From Sipunculus nudus (lineage: Eukaryota; Annelida; Sipuncula; Golfingiida; Sipunculidae): 64,000 nucleotides of DNA. Below the pieces are notes generated by a model. It saw only the letters and a list, made by a program, of their open reading frames with translations, had not been told where the DNA came from and made no database searches. Each line of letters begins with the position of its first letter. Position 1 is the first letter of the stretch. Of the stretch, positions 1-11,459 are shown piece after piece. Position numbers and translations under genes: made by a program. The DNA is taken from positions 36,450,027-36,514,026 of the forward strand of contig CM049308.1 in NCBI GenBank assembly GCA_026874595.1, written 5' to 3'.

Positions 1-2783
1 AATGTGTGAAAATTAAACAAAATACAGGTTGGGCCACTAGTCTACAGGAATTGATGAAGCACTCCATGGTAGGAAGCAGGCATATTTAGATATTCAAAAA
101 CAGAAGCTTTTGTATCACATTTTTAATTATTCTGGGGGTACTTACAAGCCCAATAGCTTGGAGGATATGGGTAACAGAGACCTATTTTCAGGTATCGATA
201 AGGACTTTTCATTGACCTCTTTAGATGATGAGTTAGAAGATTCTAGGTCAAACAGTGATGATTTGTGCCCTGTTAACAGATGATGCTTTACTTGAATGGT
301 CTCAAAAATAGAAAAAAATGCTTGAAAATTCGAAAAAAAACAGGTGGTGCCACCAGTCTGCAGGTACTGAAGAAATGGTCCATGATCAGTATGCATGCAA
401 AACATCATGGTGATCAATGCATTAGTTATTCAGATACTAGAGCATTTGTATCAAATTTTCAATAATTCTGAGGGGTACTTTATGCCCTATAGCTCTGAGA
501 ACATGACCTCATTTCACATTTCCTCATAGACTTTTCATGGACCTCCCTTGATGTCAAGTTAGAAGATTCCAAGTCCAGCAGTTATGATTCGTGCCATGTT
601 AACAACTGATAACTTCTTTGAAGGTCTCAAAAATAGAGGGGAAAAAAAATCGTAAAAATCGAAAAAAATACAGGTGGCGCCACCAGACTGCAGAAATTGA
701 TGACACATGCCATGATCAATATCCATGCAAAGAATCATGGTGGTCAATGCAATAGTTGTTCAGATACTTGAGCTTTTGTATCAAATTTTCCATTATTCTG
801 GGGGGGTAGTTCGGAGCCCCATAGCTCAGAGGTTATGGGTAACAGAGACCTAATTTCAGGTTTCCAAAGAGACTTTTTAAGTGCCTCCCTGCATGTCAAG
901 AGAGAAGATTCTAGGTCATGTCGTTACGATTTGTGCCCTGTTAACAGATTACCGCATCTTAAAGAGGTCTCAAAAATAGAGAAAAAATTGGTAAAAATCG
1001 AAAAAATACAGGTGGCGCCACCAGAGTGCAGAAACTGATGAAACATTCCATGATCAATATCCATGCAAAAAATCATGGTGATCAATGCAATAGTGGTTCA
1101 GTTACTTGAGCTTTTGTATCAAATTTTCCATTATTCTGGGGGGTACTTCGGAGCCCCATAGCTTAGAGGTTATGGGTAACAGAGACCTAATTTCAGGTTT
1201 CCAAGGGGAATTTCCATTGGTCTCCCTGCATGTCAAGAGTGAAACCTAATTTCAGATTTCCATGAAGACTTGTCATTGACCTCCCTGGTTGTCAAGTAAG
1301 AAGATTCTAGGTCAAACAGTGACAATTTGTGCCTTGTTATCAGATGACTGCTTCATTTGAAGATCTCAAAAATAGGGGAAAAAATGTGTGAAAATTAAAC
1401 AAAATACAGGTTGGGCCACTAGTCTACAGGAATTGATGAAGCACTCCATGGTAAAAAGCAGGCAAAGAATCATAGCAATTAATGATTTAGATATTCAAAA
1501 ACAGAAGCTTTTGTATCACATTTTTAATTATTCTGGGGGTACTTACAAGCCCAATAGCTTGGAGGATATGGGTAACAGAGACCTATTTTCAGGTATCGAT
1601 AAGGACTTTTCATTGACCTCTTTAGATGATGAGTTAGAAGATTCTAGGTCAAACAGTGATGATTTGTGCCCTGTTAACAGATGATGCTTAACTTGAATGG
1701 TCTCAAAAATAGAAAAAAATGCTTGAAAATTCGAAAAAAAAAACAGGTGGTGCCACCAGTCTGCAGGTACTGAAGAAATGGTCCATGATCAGTATGCATG
1801 CAAAACATCATGGTGATCAATGCATTAGTTATTCAGATACTAGAGCATTTGTATCAAATTTTCAATAATTCTGAGGGGTACTTTATGCCCTATAGCTCTG
1901 AGAACATGACCTCATTTCACATTTCCTCATAGACTTTTCATGGACCTCCCTTGATGTCAAGTTAGAAGATTCCAAGTCCAGCAGTTATGATTCGTGCCCT
2001 GTTAACAGATTACCGCATCTTAAAGAGGTCTCAAAAATAGAGAAAAAATTGGTAAAAATCGAAAAAATACAGGTGGCGCCACCAGAGTGCAGAAACTGAT
2101 GAAACATTCCATGATCAATATCCATGCAAAAAATCATGGTGATCAATGCAATAGTGGTTCAGTTACTTGAGCTTTTGTATCAAATTTTCCATTATTCTGG
2201 GGGGTACTTCGGAGCCCAATAGCTTAGAGGTTATGGGTAACAGAGACCTAATTTCAGGTTTCCAAGAAGACTTTTCATGGGCCTCTGTGCATGTTGAGAG
2301 AGAAGATTCTAAGTCCAGTTGTTACAATTTGTGCCCTGTTAACAGATGACCGCATTTTAAGAAGTATCAAAAATAGAGACAAAAAAATTGTAAAAAAATC
2401 GAAAAAATACAGGTGGCACCACCAGTCTGCAGAAACTGATGAAACACTCCATGATCAATATCCATGCAAAAAATCATGGGGATCAATGCATTAGTTGTTC
2501 AGATACTTGAGCTTTCGATCAAATTTTTCATTTTTCTGGGGGGTACTTCAGAGCCCAATAGCTCAAAGAATATGGGTAACAGAGACCTAATTTCAGGTTT
2601 CCAAGGAGATTTTATATCGGCCTCCCAGGATGTCAAGTAAGAAGATTCCAGGTCCAGCGGTTATGATATGTGCCCTGTTAACAGATGGACAGCCGGATGG
2701 CCGGATGGCCAGACGGCCGGACAGACGAACGACGGACAAAGAGTGATTGCTATAGCTCAGATGACTTTCAGTCAGCTGAGCTA
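1..2783 (-). mobile_element. Helentron-like non-autonomous element, tandem-repeat core (truncated by window edge)
   Basis: Read on the minus strand it begins at ~2783 with AGCTCAGCTGACTG and its imperfect hairpin (2754-2782), then a CCG/GTC-rich leader (2685-2745), then at least eight ~335-bp monomers to position 1. Monomers carry GGTGGCGCCACC (or one-base variants) near 343, 675, 1011, 1747, 2072 and 2412, and end CCCTGTTAACAGAT. A four-monomer higher-order unit (1-1381) restarts at 1382 and then skips one monomer. The 3' end is outside the window. Short ORFs here are incidental. Confidence 0.7.
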
Positions 2784-3542
2784 AAAACAGATCAATGTAG
2801 GTGGTGCCACCAATACCACAATTTCAGATATGACTTATATGACAAACATTGGCATAAAATTTGGTAATGATAGCTTCATCCTGAGGTTTTAATTTTAGTG
2901 TGCTTTTTTGGACAGATGACTAAGTTCAACTTCCTGTAACTCGGCCAAATATCACCAAACTTGAACCATTCAAACAAACTTGTGAGAGATTGTTCCAGGG
3001 ATTATTTCTGTGAAAAATTGGACAATTTGGCTGGACAGTTTTGGAGAAAAAGATTTTTTAGCTTTTTCCCTTTAAAATCTAAGAAAATGCAGTAGAAAAA
3101 AAAATAAACAAAATCCAAAAGGGTTTTTCAGAGGACTGATAATTTGCAAAAAATTTGGTGATGCTAGCTCCTGCTATTTTTTAAAATAGCTATTGTTAAC
3201 ATACAGATGACGCATGATGCATGGATGCACGAAGCTGCACTATTGCATAAGCTCAGAGGTTCGCTAACAATACAGCATTTTAACCAATAATTGTTACTAA
3301 TGAGACCAAACTGTTGTTAATATTTTACTACAATATGTAAGACCCATGCATAATAGTCATAGTAGTTCCAGCATTTAAATTAGGTATCCATTTAATGAAA
3401 TAAGGTGGCAATTATCATGACAGTTGAGAAGCTGATTACAAAGTTCATGGACAGATGAGTATCAGGGCTGCATCTCAAGAGTTAAGAGTCTGGGTCTGTA
3501 AACATGCAGTTATATGTTGATGAGATGCTGTTTGCGGCTCAC
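2784..3542. repeat. Degenerate repeat between tandem array and HHAT
   Basis: Contains one more GGTGGTGCCACC (2801-2812) and a stretch (2900-3260) with the same general style as the dispersed repeats (gacagatgac…gcataagctcag). It may be a decayed second element. No exon seen. Confidence 0.3.
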
Positions 3543-4052
3543 CTGTTTCCTGAATTGGTTGTAGCACAAAACTGGTCCAAATGTTTGGAATGGCAGGTAC
3601 ATGATGTAGGTAAGTAGATCAATAAAACTTGGGATGGATTCTGTCTCCTGATGATTTGATATGCCGTTAACACCTGCAGAGTCCATACATTTTCCTCCAA
3701 CTTTGGTTTTAGTATCACAGTTTACTTGCTTTGACCTCTCCTCTGCCTGAGCTTTCACAGACTTTGTGCTGCTGGTACCTGTAGGTGACTGTGTGTGTCT
3801 ATGCATTGCTTTGTTGCTGTTTGTGGACTTTTCTCCCTGCGACTGATACACTGCAGTTTCATCTATAAAATAATTACCCTGATGCTGACTAGAGGTTGAA
3901 AGTTTTGCTACTTTGACTTGGTAGTTTTGTGCGATCCAGCAGTATTCTATCATAAAACTGGTACAGCGAAGATGTGTCCAGGCCAACGTGAAGATCAGAA
4001 GGTTGAATCTCTCTTCATAGGGATCATCTCTCTGTCCTCCACATACATATTT
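3543..4052 (-). CDS. HHAT: HHAT exon 6 with long hydrophilic loop
   Basis: 170 codons, phase 0. Acceptor is a T-run followed by CAG, donor GTGAGC. Starts KYVCGGQRDD, contains the conserved membrane block FNLLIFTLAWTHLRC and EYCWI, then about 90 Ser/Thr/Gln/Lys-rich residues, then PSFIDLLTYIMYLPFQTFGP. No further HHAT exon is visible between this donor and position 1. Confidence 0.87.
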
Positions 4053-6120
4053 CTGAAAAAAAAACCACAAGAATATGCAAATATATTCATATATATATAC
4101 AGTGAAACCTTGTTGTGTCAAAGTGACCCTCAGAAACTTTGACACATCCGAGGTTTGGCACAAGCAGTTTTATTTGGTAATTATTTAATAGAGTTGTCCG
4201 GAATATCCAGTCTGTAACTTCAACATATGCGGGGTATTCGACTTAAGTGAGTTTGACACAAAGAGGTTTCACTGTATAAATAATTAAAGAGGATTTCTAC
4301 ATACCAATACTGCAATAAATCAGAAGCCATATATTTCATATTACATTCCTTGGGCAGAATCCACGATATTGGAAATTTGTTCCCAAAAAATTAATCCAGA
4401 AAGGGAAGTCGACTTATGTGCGAGTCTAAGCCTGAGAGGCAAAATTTTGCACGAACTTTTTGCATGAACTGATCAATAACTAGATATCCGTTTACGGTGA
4501 AGTCAGGTACAAAAGTCCCCCTTTCAGCCCAAAAATACAGTCTAATAAGGTTTCCGTATATTTTTTTATATATTTTGACCATTTACGCTGTCCTTTCATA
4601 TGGATAATGCAGCATATTAAAATGTTTGCAATTTACATGGTTGCTGACAACCAGGAAATGACCCGCGTCTAGCTATAATGAGCATCATTCACGGGCGATT
4701 AAGTACGAGTGCAAGAGGAACGGGTATTGTGTAATCAGTTGGGATTTTATCCAGGGCATCAGCCCTTGTGTATTTGACATCCAATTATGTTGCAATATTT
4801 CCGCACAAAAACATTTGGTGCCTGCGTAAGTTTGCAAACATGTAAACGGTAAGAGCCTGTGGGCCGTGGTATCTGAACCACAGACAGGTGACAAATGGCT
4901 GATTACAGCACCGATTAGTGCGCACTCAGTACGGGGATGGCTGTTTGTCCCAAGAAGCCCCAAACTAGGTCACGCTGTTCACCTGTGTACTTACACGCGG
5001 GGGAAATTATCACTCCGTTCGGAATTTCCTACTTTAAAGTTCAACCTGACATTGATATTGCAATGAACAAAAGAACACAAAACCTGCAAGACTTAGTCAA
5101 AATTAGTACTCAACAGAATGTGAAATATATGATTCATTCACGAAAAAATTTCATCAGAAAGATAAGAAAACGGAGTTTGATCAAAGAACGACTGACGTGT
5201 TGTCCGTGTGTAGCCCTGGCTTCCGTGCTCTCACTCTGCGGTTCGCTATGCTGGATACCTACGCTGCATATATGCAGTTATATTGCATGTAATTGTTCAT
5301 TAGTGCATCAGTCTGTTGAGGCAAGGAAGACTGGAGTTAATTAAAACTTGAATAGAACTGTCGTTTACGACCTTGTGTTTTCTCAGAAAGTGTAATAAAA
5401 ATCTCTGATAATAAAATTACTACCCTTGATCCATGGATATGAACAAGCAGAGGACAGCTTAAACTGTCACTTGGTCTTTTCAGGCGACTCGCTTGGTCCA
5501 AGCGCGTTCTCTTCAATTTAGATTATATAAAATGTAGAGAAGTCCGCGACAATCCTGTTTTATTAACACGCCTAAATAGTCATGTTTTAATTGATATCTG
5601 ACACAAACAATCATTAGAAGTTTAAAATAAATGAGCAATGACGGCAAGTGTAAGAAATCCTCGGCTGTTCTATTATCGCCCACCTGCCGATTCTGGGTGT
5701 CAGACAATCTTCATATCTGCAAAATACTTAAAGTACTGACCTGTTATATTGATTAATCTTAATCTTTTTGATGCCCAATAACTTTTAAATAGATTGCACA
5801 ACAAAGCAAATGACATTTTTACAGTTTAAAAAAAAATCAAGTGGGATGAATGTCAAAAACGATTTGCCAGTCATACAATTCACCTTTCCCCAGTGGCCTG
5901 TCCACTACTCTCGATGGTCATGTATGCTGCTTCAGACCTGTTTTGACCTCCAGAATGGCTTGAAAAAATTTTTACCTGCTATTTACCCTGAAAATTTATA
6001 CTCGACTTATATGCGAGTTTTTATGGTATATATATATATATAGTATATATTCATATATATGACACAACTAGGTTTCACTGTACATATATATATGAATATA
6101 TACTACATAACATATAACTC

Positions 6121-6192
<72 letters not shown>

Positions 6193-9100
6193 TATTATAT
6201 ACTATAATGATTGACTGTGATAAAAGGAACCCTGCCAAACCCTGAAACATTGAAAAACCATGAAAACACAGCCCCGCTGATATAAAGGCAACCACATGCA
6301 TATGCATGATAAATGGTACATGTGCGTCACACAAAATGAAATATCAAGTATATGAGCTTTTACTTGGGATGAACCCATATATATGTAATGCACAATGTGT
6401 GAAGGTAATGCATGGTCCACATACAAAACCTATCACTACAAGGAACAAGTTTTCATGAGCTTAAAAAAAAAGAGAGGAACCTACTGGCTTGTTGCCAAGT
6501 CCTGCTACTTCTGAGTATTTTCGAAAAATTGTACATACATGATCCATTATAGAAAACAACGGGTCATATTTTTTCTAAAAGGTTTACTCTATCAATGGCA
6601 ATTTATAATACTAATTTATGAGGGAACATGACATATAATATCCATTTTAGCATAAATTTCAGTCAAAGTGTCAGAAGATGAATACAGCATTTATATATTC
6701 TTGTCTTTTTCTTGAATCTGAATATGGTTTGAATGAGAAGCCACTCAGCATTCTCTTCATTTTTTTCTCTTTTATATCTTGATAAATATGATGGAATCTT
6801 AATAAGTAAGAGACCCAATATTGGAGTCTTTTTAAACAACGCAGATATTCATATGGTTACATATCATGCACTCTGTCAGAATATATATATGTTTCCAGCT
6901 TAAAATTCATTGAGAGAGAATGAGAGAGAGAGAGAGAGGCAGACTGTGAGCTTACAAGTGTAAATGTATGTGTGTTTGTGGGAGAGAGATTCAACAAGAC
7001 AGAGAGAAGAGCAGTATGAGAGAAATTTGAGTGAAGTCAGACAAATATAACATGTGACCCTGAAGTCACAATGTATGCCAATCTTGTCAACAGAAGTATC
7101 TCTTACCATCCATGAGATAAATGGTTCAAAGTTGAGCGTTGTGAGGAGACCAATGCTGACAGCCCAGCACCAGGGGACAGACTCGCTGGCTGCTGCAGTG
7201 CAGTAAGACACCACACAGAACATGACATGGACCAGTGCTGGCCACAACCCGTAGCTTACGACTGATACTGCAGTGTCATACACCAACAAAATGTGACCTT
7301 TGTACTGAAAGCAGAATATTAGATACTCAGGTAAAATCTTTTAATATCAAATTAGTTATACTCATGCACATCTGTTGATTTTTTTCAAATTTTGTATGCA
7401 CATGTCAGTCAGAATGTGCCAGTGGTTGGGATGATACTTTTCTTATCAAACAAAAATCAATGCAATCAAGAATATACCCATATATGTTGTATGCATTATA
7501 TGGACTGACATTTGCATCAACTAAGAGGTAACTGGATTGACTACATGTGTCTGGCAAATTATTTTGATTAAAAGGGTAACAGACCATTCAAAATAATAAC
7601 TATGGGTGGATCTACTGCTAGATCATGATTTTTTTTTATTGGGCCATTACAATGTTCTCACTATTAACACTGAAGGTTGGGTATCTGTCACCTCATTCTG
7701 AAGATGAAGGTATGAGAAAATTCATCTTTTTCTATGAAGTAAGATCTTCCACTGTTATGTCACTCTGTGTTCAGGTCAAACTGATTTTATAACATGGGTT
7801 GTAAGACTGATTCTGCCAGTTTTTCGTATAATTTTACAAACGAGGCATAGCATGTTAAAAAAAGTGCTAATCAATGAATGACCCATGATGCAAAATATGG
7901 AATTAACTAGTATTTACTAATACACTGTCAGAGTAACATGAATATTCAATTTTTGGTGTCACAAACACACCTACCTGCTGAAGTTTTCCAGTTTTGTTGA
8001 GAAGGTGACCCAGAACCAGATGACCAATGATCCATGGTAACAGTGACAAGAAGCCATGAACCCAGGTCTCCCACTCAAAATTACTGGCATCCTGTGAATA
8101 TATCAAGGTATTTATTCAAACATACAGCTGTACTTTATATGGAGAAATTTGTTACATGCATATTTAGTAACAAATAAGACCTTTTTATTTGACCTCTTCA
8201 AGGATACTTCATCAAAGTTGAAAATACTGAATAAAATCTAACAATTGTAATGCTTCTTACCTTTCTACGGCCAATGATGGACCATCCTTCCACAAAACTG
8301 TATGGGTTCAACTTGTGCTCAACTTCTGCAGAATAAAGATTTGAATGTGCAGTTTCAACTGATACTTGTATCTTCTTCAAATACTTCTTAAGATAACAGC
8401 ATGAAAATCTAACTTATCCCTGAGGTAATAAAACATAACAAGCCATAATTATATGAGACTATTAAACTAAACATAACAAGAAATCCTACAAGATTGTCTG
8501 ATACCAAGTTATTTGAACTTGTGAATATCAGTATAATAATCTATGTTTTTTTTTTCTAAATAACTGTTTCAATGCTGTTTAATTTACAGCATAATTTGAA
8601 GAACAACATTAGAGAGAGAATTTATGGATGAAAATACAACAGCACTGCAATAAAAAGTCTATGGTTGTATTTTATGTGATTATTTTATCTGTAAAGAAAA
8701 TATATCACGTCTGAGCAATAAGAATAGGAGTAAATATTTCCAATTAAATGTATATAAAAAATCCTAAAAATTATAAACAAAAATTCAGCTATATAAAAGG
8801 TAAGGTTCAAATGAAATCTGCAAATGTTGAAAACACATCATAGAAGAACTTGTATTATATAGGTGACACTGAGCATTAAAAAAGAGCAAAAATAGGGTAC
8901 TCCTTATATAACCCAAAGAATGTATTTGTTTTTCACTTACCTTGTGAAACCCGGTAGATATCAAAGCACATGTAAACCACAACACCAGTCCACAGAGATA
9001 TGTATGCCCATGTTTCTGGCCAGGAAAGGGCCGAGTGCGCCTTTGAAGGGGGTCTGTTCCTCATGGCGTTGATCTAAATCAAAGACAAATCAGTAACTCA

Positions 9101-11168
9101 TATGGCTTCTACTTCATGAAGACTTAATTGAAACATATGGTAAAAATCAGTTTGATGATGTATGAGCATCTTACTACATTATTTGAGAATTTGGGTGTGG
9201 TCCAAAAATGTTATTCCACTTTGAACTTATGGTACACAGTTATAAAATTAATAAGTAAAGCTGTTTCACTTTTTATTAATACAATTATTATTCATCGTAG
9301 TTACTTTACTCAAAAGAAGCGAAGACCTTGTTCTTGATAACAAACCTCAAAAATAGCAAAATATATAGCCTTACGATAATATTATTCAATCAGAAATTTT
9401 TCATTTGTAAACTTCCCCTTTAAGCCTTTGTTTGGCTGAAAAACAGTCAGGGTCCATATTAACAACAGGTATCAGTTAGAACTATATATCTTCCAGAAGG
9501 AGATGCCTTTTTCCGCATGAACTTATATTTTCTTCTAAGCACAACAAACAAAATCTCGCCTCCACGGGGAATAGTCCTGCCTCAGTCTGGAATAGTCCGA
9601 TCTTAGTGGGGAAAAGTTTCGCCTCTGTGGGGAAAAGTTTCGCCTGTGTGGGGAATAGTCTCACCTCTGTGGGGAATAGTCCTGCCTCAATGGGGAATAG
9701 TCCTGCCTCAATGGGGAATAGTCCTGCCTCCATAGGGAATAGTCCTCCATATTGCCATGGTGCAGTCAAAGTAAAAGCCTTTTTGGAGCGTGTTCAGAAT
9801 CTGATCTACATTTGAGAAATGGAATATATAAACATTTTCTCTGTTTATTTCTACATGTTTATTTCCTATGTATTCTACAAGATGTCTCTGATTTCCTACC
9901 ATAACTTGCCAATGAATGTCAAAAGTGGTCACTGTCTGGCTTTGACCCTACAGTCTCTTGAGAAGGCGTTCCACACGTTTTTAACTGAGCCATGGCAGAC
10001 GTACTGAATGGGTCAATTTTGGTTTATTTATGTCTAGTTGCCAAGCACAATCTACCTAGTAAACAGGAACCTATTTAGGATCTTTTACATTAACATATAA
10101 TGTAAGGTGGGGGTATTGCCCCCCCCCCCCCCTTCTCTAGCAGGTAACCCAGGTTCCCAAGACCCCTCATGCACTAATATAATGAACTCCAGGTGTAGGC
10201 TCATTCTATATGGGGAATTTAATAATATTTCTGTAATTGTTGTTTTGTTTCTCATTAGGTTTAAAGTTTGCATACCATGTAGGATATACCCGGAACAAAA
10301 ATTACCATCCCAAGTCTCAAGATTGAAAGTGTTAAGGAAGAGTAATAGACTAATTTGTATAACACAAAGGCGCCCCCTAGTAGCAGTGGTAGCAGATGAA
10401 GCAGCCATGTTTGGACAGACGACAGGCTGTTTCTGAGTACCCAGGTGGATAAAGACCCACATATACAAAAATTAATACATTTTAGCCATCTAATTATTAT
10501 GTAAACCTGCTGTGGATATACCAATCAAACAGACTAAATGCATTTTTTAAGCTAACATCATCCACATAAAAAGTGAGAAGCTGTCAGTTTAAAAGTTAGT
10601 TCTAACTTTTTTGTTTTGATATCGGAGTGTATGGATACCGATACCACTACCAGCGATGTCAATTCTGCTGGTATGGTATATATACTGCTAGTTCGATTCC
10701 CAACACAGGCGAATTCTGACTCATATATTCACTAGACTATAACTCATGTTAGAAGGTAGGGGTCGACATCTGCAGGTGGACTTAGGAAGTAAAATGAGGA
10801 CATAAGAAGAGACTGTTTATTTATATTTTCATGTTCCAGAATGTAGACCCAATTCTTAACACCCCCCCCCCCCCCACCCAGTCCCATCAGTTTATTTTTT
10901 TTTTTTTTTAAGAAAAGGGCCTGCGAGTCATGTTTTCATGACTACCGTAAAGTTCTGAGCACTAAACCAGTAAATAATGTTTGCCAGTAACTTGAGTAGG
11001 TTGTTTTATATAGTAAGGCATTTTGTGATTTTACCTTATTATTACTATAGTACTAGTCAAGCATGCTGATTTGTGCAGTGACCCATATTGATATCAATCC
11101 CCTGTCTTCTCTGGTCAGATTTTCCGGGAACACTTCAGATGACAGCTCCTCACCATGGGCGCAGACAT
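3543..11168 (-). CDS. HHAT: Hedgehog acyltransferase, 5' six exons (partial gene)
   Basis: Spliced minus-strand model: 11168-11154, 9073-8941, 8325-8261, 8091-7975, 7304-7107, 4052-3543. All junctions are GT-AG and the phases join without a break (1038 nt, 346 codons). HHAT is a multispan ER membrane O-acyltransferase (MBOAT) that palmitoylates the N-terminal cysteine of Hedgehog proteins. The family is recognised from DASNFEW (residues 72-78), the aromatic run LLTTLNFEPFISW (exon 5), FNLLIFTLAWTHLRCTSF with EYCW (192-215), and IDLLTYIMYLPFQTFGPV (320-337), all in HHAT order. The start MSAPM comes from a short first exon with a strong GTGAGG donor, in frame with exon 2; a later ATG at 9064 is an alternative. 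The catalytic His region lies beyond the left edge. Residues about 226-314 form a hydrophilic loop much longer than in vertebrate HHAT. A Drosophila Rasp-like name is equivalent. Confidence 0.85.
4100..4274. mobile_element. Tigger/pogo-like MITE
   Basis: 175 bp with inverted ends CAGTGAAACCTTGTTGTGTC and its near-complement (GACACAAAGAGGTTTCACTG), flanked by TA on each side (4098-4099, 4275-4276). CAGTGAAACC is the pogo/Tigger terminal signature. Lies in HHAT intron 5. Confidence 0.75.
6045..6110 (-). mobile_element. Solo end of the Tigger-like MITE, inverted
   Basis: GACACAACTAGGTTTCACTG followed by TA, with an AT-rich flank (tatattcatatata) matching, in inverse orientation, the flank of the 4100-4274 copy. 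It looks like an inverted partial duplication of ~4080-4120. Confidence 0.45.
6126..6190. repeat. (TA)n microsatellite
   Basis: About 32 uninterrupted TA units in the HHAT intron. Confidence 0.95.
7107..7304 (-). CDS. HHAT: HHAT exon 5
   Basis: 66 codons, phase 0. Acceptor TTCTGCTTTCAG, donor GTAAGA. Encodes two hydrophobic spans separated by a small polar turn, ending NFEPFISWM. Confidence 0.85.
7975..8091 (-). CDS. HHAT: HHAT exon 4
   Basis: 39 codons, phase 0 at both ends. Begins DASNFEWETW and continues into a hydrophobic segment (LSLLPWIIGHLVLGHLL). The D-x-S-x-FEW motif is the clearest single HHAT signature in the window. Confidence 0.88.
8261..8325 (-). CDS. HHAT: HHAT exon 3
   Basis: Acceptor CTTTATTCTGCAG, donor GTAAG. 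Encodes EVEHKLNPYSFVEGWSIIGRRK (first residue shared with exon 2). The GW..(I/L)GR(R/K)K block just before DASNFEW is the family order. Confidence 0.8.
8941..9073 (-). CDS. HHAT: HHAT exon 2
   Basis: Acceptor TTTGATTTAG, donor GTAAGTG. Encodes a short basic leader and a first membrane segment (WAYISLWTGVVVYMCFDIYRV), matching the N-terminal TM and the following EVYKVS-like stretch of HHAT. Leaves phase 1. Confidence 0.8.
9550..9750. repeat. 21-bp minisatellite, ~9 units
   Basis: Units of the form GGGAATAGTCCTGCCTCAATG with variants (GGGAAAAGTTTCGCCTCTGTG). Because 21 is divisible by three, heptapeptide repeats are open on both strands, but there is no exon signal and no conserved flanking protein. 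It lies in HHAT intron 1. Confidence 0.85.
10119..10132. repeat. Poly-C tract
   Basis: 14 consecutive C. Similar tracts occur at 10862-10875, 17959-17971, 57970-57988 and 61484-61501. Confidence 0.95.
11154..11168 (-). CDS. HHAT: HHAT coding exon 1 (start codon exon)
   Basis: Encodes only MSAPM, then a donor reading GTGAGG on the minus strand. It joins in frame to INAMRNRPP of exon 2. The 5' UTR presumably continues towards 11.2-11.3 kb, where the sequence is locally GC-richer. The short coding part makes this the least certain exon of the model. Confidence 0.6.
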
Positions 11169-11169
11169 A

Positions 11170-11310
11170 TTTGATGACATGACATTTTCATCACAGGAGT
11201 GAACAAAACGACGGAACGTTGTAAATATTTGTTGTCTTAAGAACGCCCGTCACCAGGTGGCGCTGTTTCTAAGTTCACTGCGCTCCGTTGCGCTCTGCCG
11301 CCGGCTCCCC
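11170..11310 (-). promoter_or_regulatory. Probable HHAT promoter / 5' UTR region
   Basis: GC- and CpG-richer than the surrounding AT-rich DNA and immediately upstream of the HHAT start exon. It contains CACCAGGTGGCGCTG at 11251-11265, a full match to the animal CTCF core consensus. No TATA box is obvious. The transcription start is inferred, not seen. Confidence 0.35.
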
Positions 11311-11459
11311 ATAAAGTCAGAACTACCACTCAACACTATACAAGTATACATACTTTGGTATTATTCCTCCTTGGGTAGACATTCAAATGATTTTAAAAAC
11401 ATATATTTCGACCCTACGTCAGTTGAACCCTATTGTGCTACAAGCAATTAAATTATTTT

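Larger units (their letters stand above)
4275..7106. other. HHAT intron, mostly unassigned
   Basis: Apart from the MITE end and microsatellites, 4390-6030 holds unassigned sequence bracketed by two similar short motifs (cgacttatgtgcgag near 4411, cgacttatatgcgag near 6003), perhaps the edges of an old element. 6200-7100 shows no recognisable feature. Confidence 0.3.

Noticed and set aside
1-2867. Small ORFs (60-98 codons) in the left tandem array
   Set aside because: They follow the repeat monomer and change frame between monomers.
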